DNA from: Amblyomma americanum
Taxonomy: Eukaryota; Arthropoda; Arachnida; Ixodida; Ixodidae
Length of the DNA stretch: 64,000 nucleotides
Assembly: GCF_052857255.1 (NCBI RefSeq)
Contig: NW_027526661.1
Location: 62,001 to 126,000, forward strand
Direction: 5' to 3'
The translations under genes were made by a program, and so were the position numbers. How positions within the stretch are numbered: position 1 is the stretch's first letter; every line of letters begins with the position of its first letter. Shown here piece after piece: positions 62,837 to 64,000 of the stretch. A model generated the notes under the pieces. That model was given only the letters and a program-made list of their open reading frames with translations, was not told where the DNA came from and did not search any database.

Positions 62837-64000
62837 CTTTCTCTCGTCTACACTTCGACGACTTGTAAAATCGATGTTCTTGAATTATGCTAGTTACGAA
62901 TTAAAACGTTGTATCCCGTTGTTTTGAGCCGGAATACAAGTTTACGCGCAGTTCTGGGAGAAAAAGTTTACACCTTTCTCTCGTCTACTCTTCGACGACT
63001 TGTAAAATCAATGTTCGTGAATCTCGCTAGTTCCGATCTAAAACGATGTATCCCGTTGTTTTGAGCCGGAATACAAGTTTTCGCGCAGTTCTGAGAGAAA
63101 AAGTTTACACCTTTCTCTCGTCTACTCTTCGTCGACTACTAAAATCGATGTTCGTGATTCTCGCTAGTTTCGATTTAAAACGATGTATCCCGTTGTTTCG
63201 AGCCGGAATACAAGTTTTCGCGCAGTTCTGAGAGAAAAATTTTATACGTTTCTCTCGTCTACTCTTCGACGACTTGTAAAATCGATGCTCGTGAATTTTG
63301 CTAGTTTCGATCTAAAACGATGTATCCCGTTGTTTTGAGCCGGAATACAAGTTTTCGCGCAGTTCTGAGAGAAAAAGTTTACACCTTTCTCTCGTCTACT
63401 CTTCGACGACTTGTAAAATCGATGCTCGTGAATTTTGCTAGTTTCGATCTCAAACGATGTATCCCGTTCTCTTGAGCAGGAATACAAATTTTCGCGCAGT
63501 TCTGAAAGAAAAAGTTTACACCTTTGTCTCGTCTACTCTTCGACGACTTGAAAAATTGATGCTCGTGAATTTTGCTAGTTTCAATATAAAACGATGTATC
63601 GTTGTTTTTTTAGCCGGAATACAAGCTTTCGCCTAATTCTGAGAGAAAAAGTTTACAGCTTTCTCTCGTCCGACTTGTAAAATAGATGCTTGTGCATTTT
63701 GCTAGTTTCGATCTAAAACGATGTATCCCGTTGTATTGAGCTGGAATACAAGTTTTCGCGCAGTTCTGAGAAAAAAAGTTTACACCTTTCTGTCGTCTAC
63801 TCTTCGACGACTTGTAAAATCGATGCTCGTGAATTTTGCTAGTTTCGATCTAAAACGATGTATCCCTTTGTTTTGAGCCGGAATACAAGTTTTCGCGCAG
63901 TTCTGAGAGAAAATGTTTACACCTCTTTGTCGTCTACTCTTCGACGATTTGTAAAATTGATGCTCGTGAATTTTGCTAGTTTCGATCTAAAACGTTGTAT
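62837..64000. repeat. Family-B satellite, right end of window
   Basis: It follows 46910-47500 at an offset of 15,937 bp (GTTACGAATTAAAACG, then CGACTACTAAAATC with GTGATTCTCGC, then AATTTTATAC). A 127-bp monomer comes next at about 63667, and common types after it. The array runs off the end of the window without a boundary. Confidence 0.85.
63288..63424. repeat. Representative canonical 137-bp monomer
   Basis: This copy is close to the consensus of family B and runs exactly 137 bp from one CTCGTGAAT anchor to the next. It has 57 G+C bases if the common AATC variant is used (about 42%) and 11 CpG sites. Seen inside it: the inverted pair TACAAGT (63346-63352) and ACTTGTA (63409-63415), 56 bp apart; the short palindrome-like TTCTGAGAGAA; and an ATCGAT palindrome spanning its last bases. 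No CENP-B-box-like match (TTCG....A..CGGG) is present. The unit is shorter than the ~147 bp of a canonical nucleosome core. Confidence 0.9.

Larger units (their letters stand above)
1..64000. repeat. Tandem satellite DNA array, ~137-bp monomer, ~467 copies
   Basis: Every line of the window is a copy of the same ~137-bp sequence, recognisable from anchors such as GATGCTCGTGAAT, AATACAAGTTTT, CAGTTCTGAGAGAAA and TTTACACC, which recur at 137-bp spacing from end to end. All copies read in the same direction; I saw no inverted copy. Monomers range from about 126 to 141 bp through small indels, and most are 137 bp. Variable positions fall into a few recurring states (for example AATCTTGCT, AATTTTGCT, AATTATGCT or AATCTCGCT after the CTCGTG anchor), and the order of these states defines higher-order repeats. 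Architecture of this kind is typical of eukaryotic centromeric or pericentromeric heterochromatin. That role is inferred, not shown. I do not recognise the satellite family and cannot name the organism. Confidence 0.98.
9987..64000. repeat. Satellite family B block with higher-order repeats
   Basis: About 394 monomers. Recurrent monomer types include GTATTGAGCTGG monomers, GGAGTAGAAGTTTACG monomers with TTCTGGGAG, GTTTTTAGCCGGAG monomers, TTCGAGCCGG monomers, and 126-127 bp and 141 bp length variants. They recur in the same order at multi-kilobase spacing, which defines higher-order repeats of 6, 8, 10, 19, 27 and ~28 monomers. The block continues past the end of the window. Confidence 0.9.

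Noticed and set aside
63366..63376. Heat-shock-element-like TTCTGAGAGAA
   Set aside because: The TTC and GAA parts are 5 bp apart rather than the required 2, so it does not match the element; it is only a short inverted repeat.
63288..63424. Possible CENP-B box
   Set aside because: The nearest match, TTCGATCTAAAACGATG, has one base too many between TTCG and the second CG and lacks the required CGGG. No better match on either strand of the monomer.
229..63487. Several dozen small open reading frames on both strands (61, 81, 93, 107 and 121 codons) with similar translations
   Set aside because: They are the same repeat read in different phases; both strands give overlapping frames over the same bases, ends coincide with fixed monomer positions, and indels of 1, 3, 4 and 10 bp are tolerated freely. 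No ribosome-binding site, promoter or known domain is recognisable.
1..64000. CRISPR array
   Set aside because: The unit is 137 bp of repeat with no unique spacers between copies, and there are no cas genes.
1..64000. Known satellite families (alpha 171 bp, Arabidopsis-type ~178 bp, other common plant and animal monomers)
   Set aside because: Length and sequence do not match any I can recall with confidence; naming one without a search would be a guess.
1..64000. Transposon or LTR insertion within the array
   Set aside because: No stretch departs from the monomer pattern by more than small indels; no target-site duplications, long terminal repeats or coding domains seen.
1..64000. Inverted array segments
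   Set aside because: The anchors GATGCTCGTGAAT and CAGTTCTGAGAG were read only in the forward sense along the window; no reverse-complement runs were found.
1..64000. tRNA, rRNA, telomeric repeat or other RNA genes
   Set aside because: No such sequences were recognisable; the repeat shows no cloverleaf-like arrangement or TTAGGG-type runs.

Overview
The whole 64 kb window is one tandem satellite DNA array. The unit is about 137 bp, so there are roughly 467 head-to-tail copies, all in the same orientation. I found no protein-coding gene, RNA gene, transposable element or unique-sequence island. This is typical of a eukaryotic centromeric or pericentromeric (or other heterochromatic) satellite block. 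The satellite family is not one I recognise, so I assign no species. The consensus monomer is about 42% G+C and carries about 11 CpG dinucleotides, roughly 1.9 times expectation from its base composition. That is unusual for satellite DNA in genomes with heavy CpG methylation.

Layout. Positions 1 to about 9,990 hold sequence family A, with a variable locally duplicated structure including a 2.09 kb segment repeated 3,970 bp away. A sharp switch within a single monomer at about 9,974-10,004 leads to family B, which fills the rest. Family B is organised into higher-order repeats (HORs) of several sizes. About 10.4-20.5 kb holds three copies or part-copies of a ~3.7 kb, 27-monomer unit. About 20.5-29.4 kb is a mosaic. 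About 29.4-32.8 kb holds three full copies of a 1,096-bp 8-monomer unit. About 34.6-36.3 kb holds two copies of an 822-bp 6-monomer relative. About 36.0-45.1 kb holds two copies of a 3,700-bp unit followed by a 1,373-bp duplication. About 47.4-48.4 kb holds a perfect 538-bp tandem duplication. About 50.2-62.8 kb holds nested 4,629-bp-spaced and 3,820-bp tandem duplications.

How it works together. There are no genes acting together. The content is a record of unequal crossing-over, segmental duplication and gene conversion among monomers, always in register with the 137-bp period. Many short open reading frames (61 to 121 codons, both strands) are by-products of the repeat. Because 137 is not a multiple of 3, a reading frame meets the monomer in a different phase in each copy, and stops at fixed monomer positions close it. 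None is annotated as a gene. A centromere role is plausible from the architecture but is inference only.
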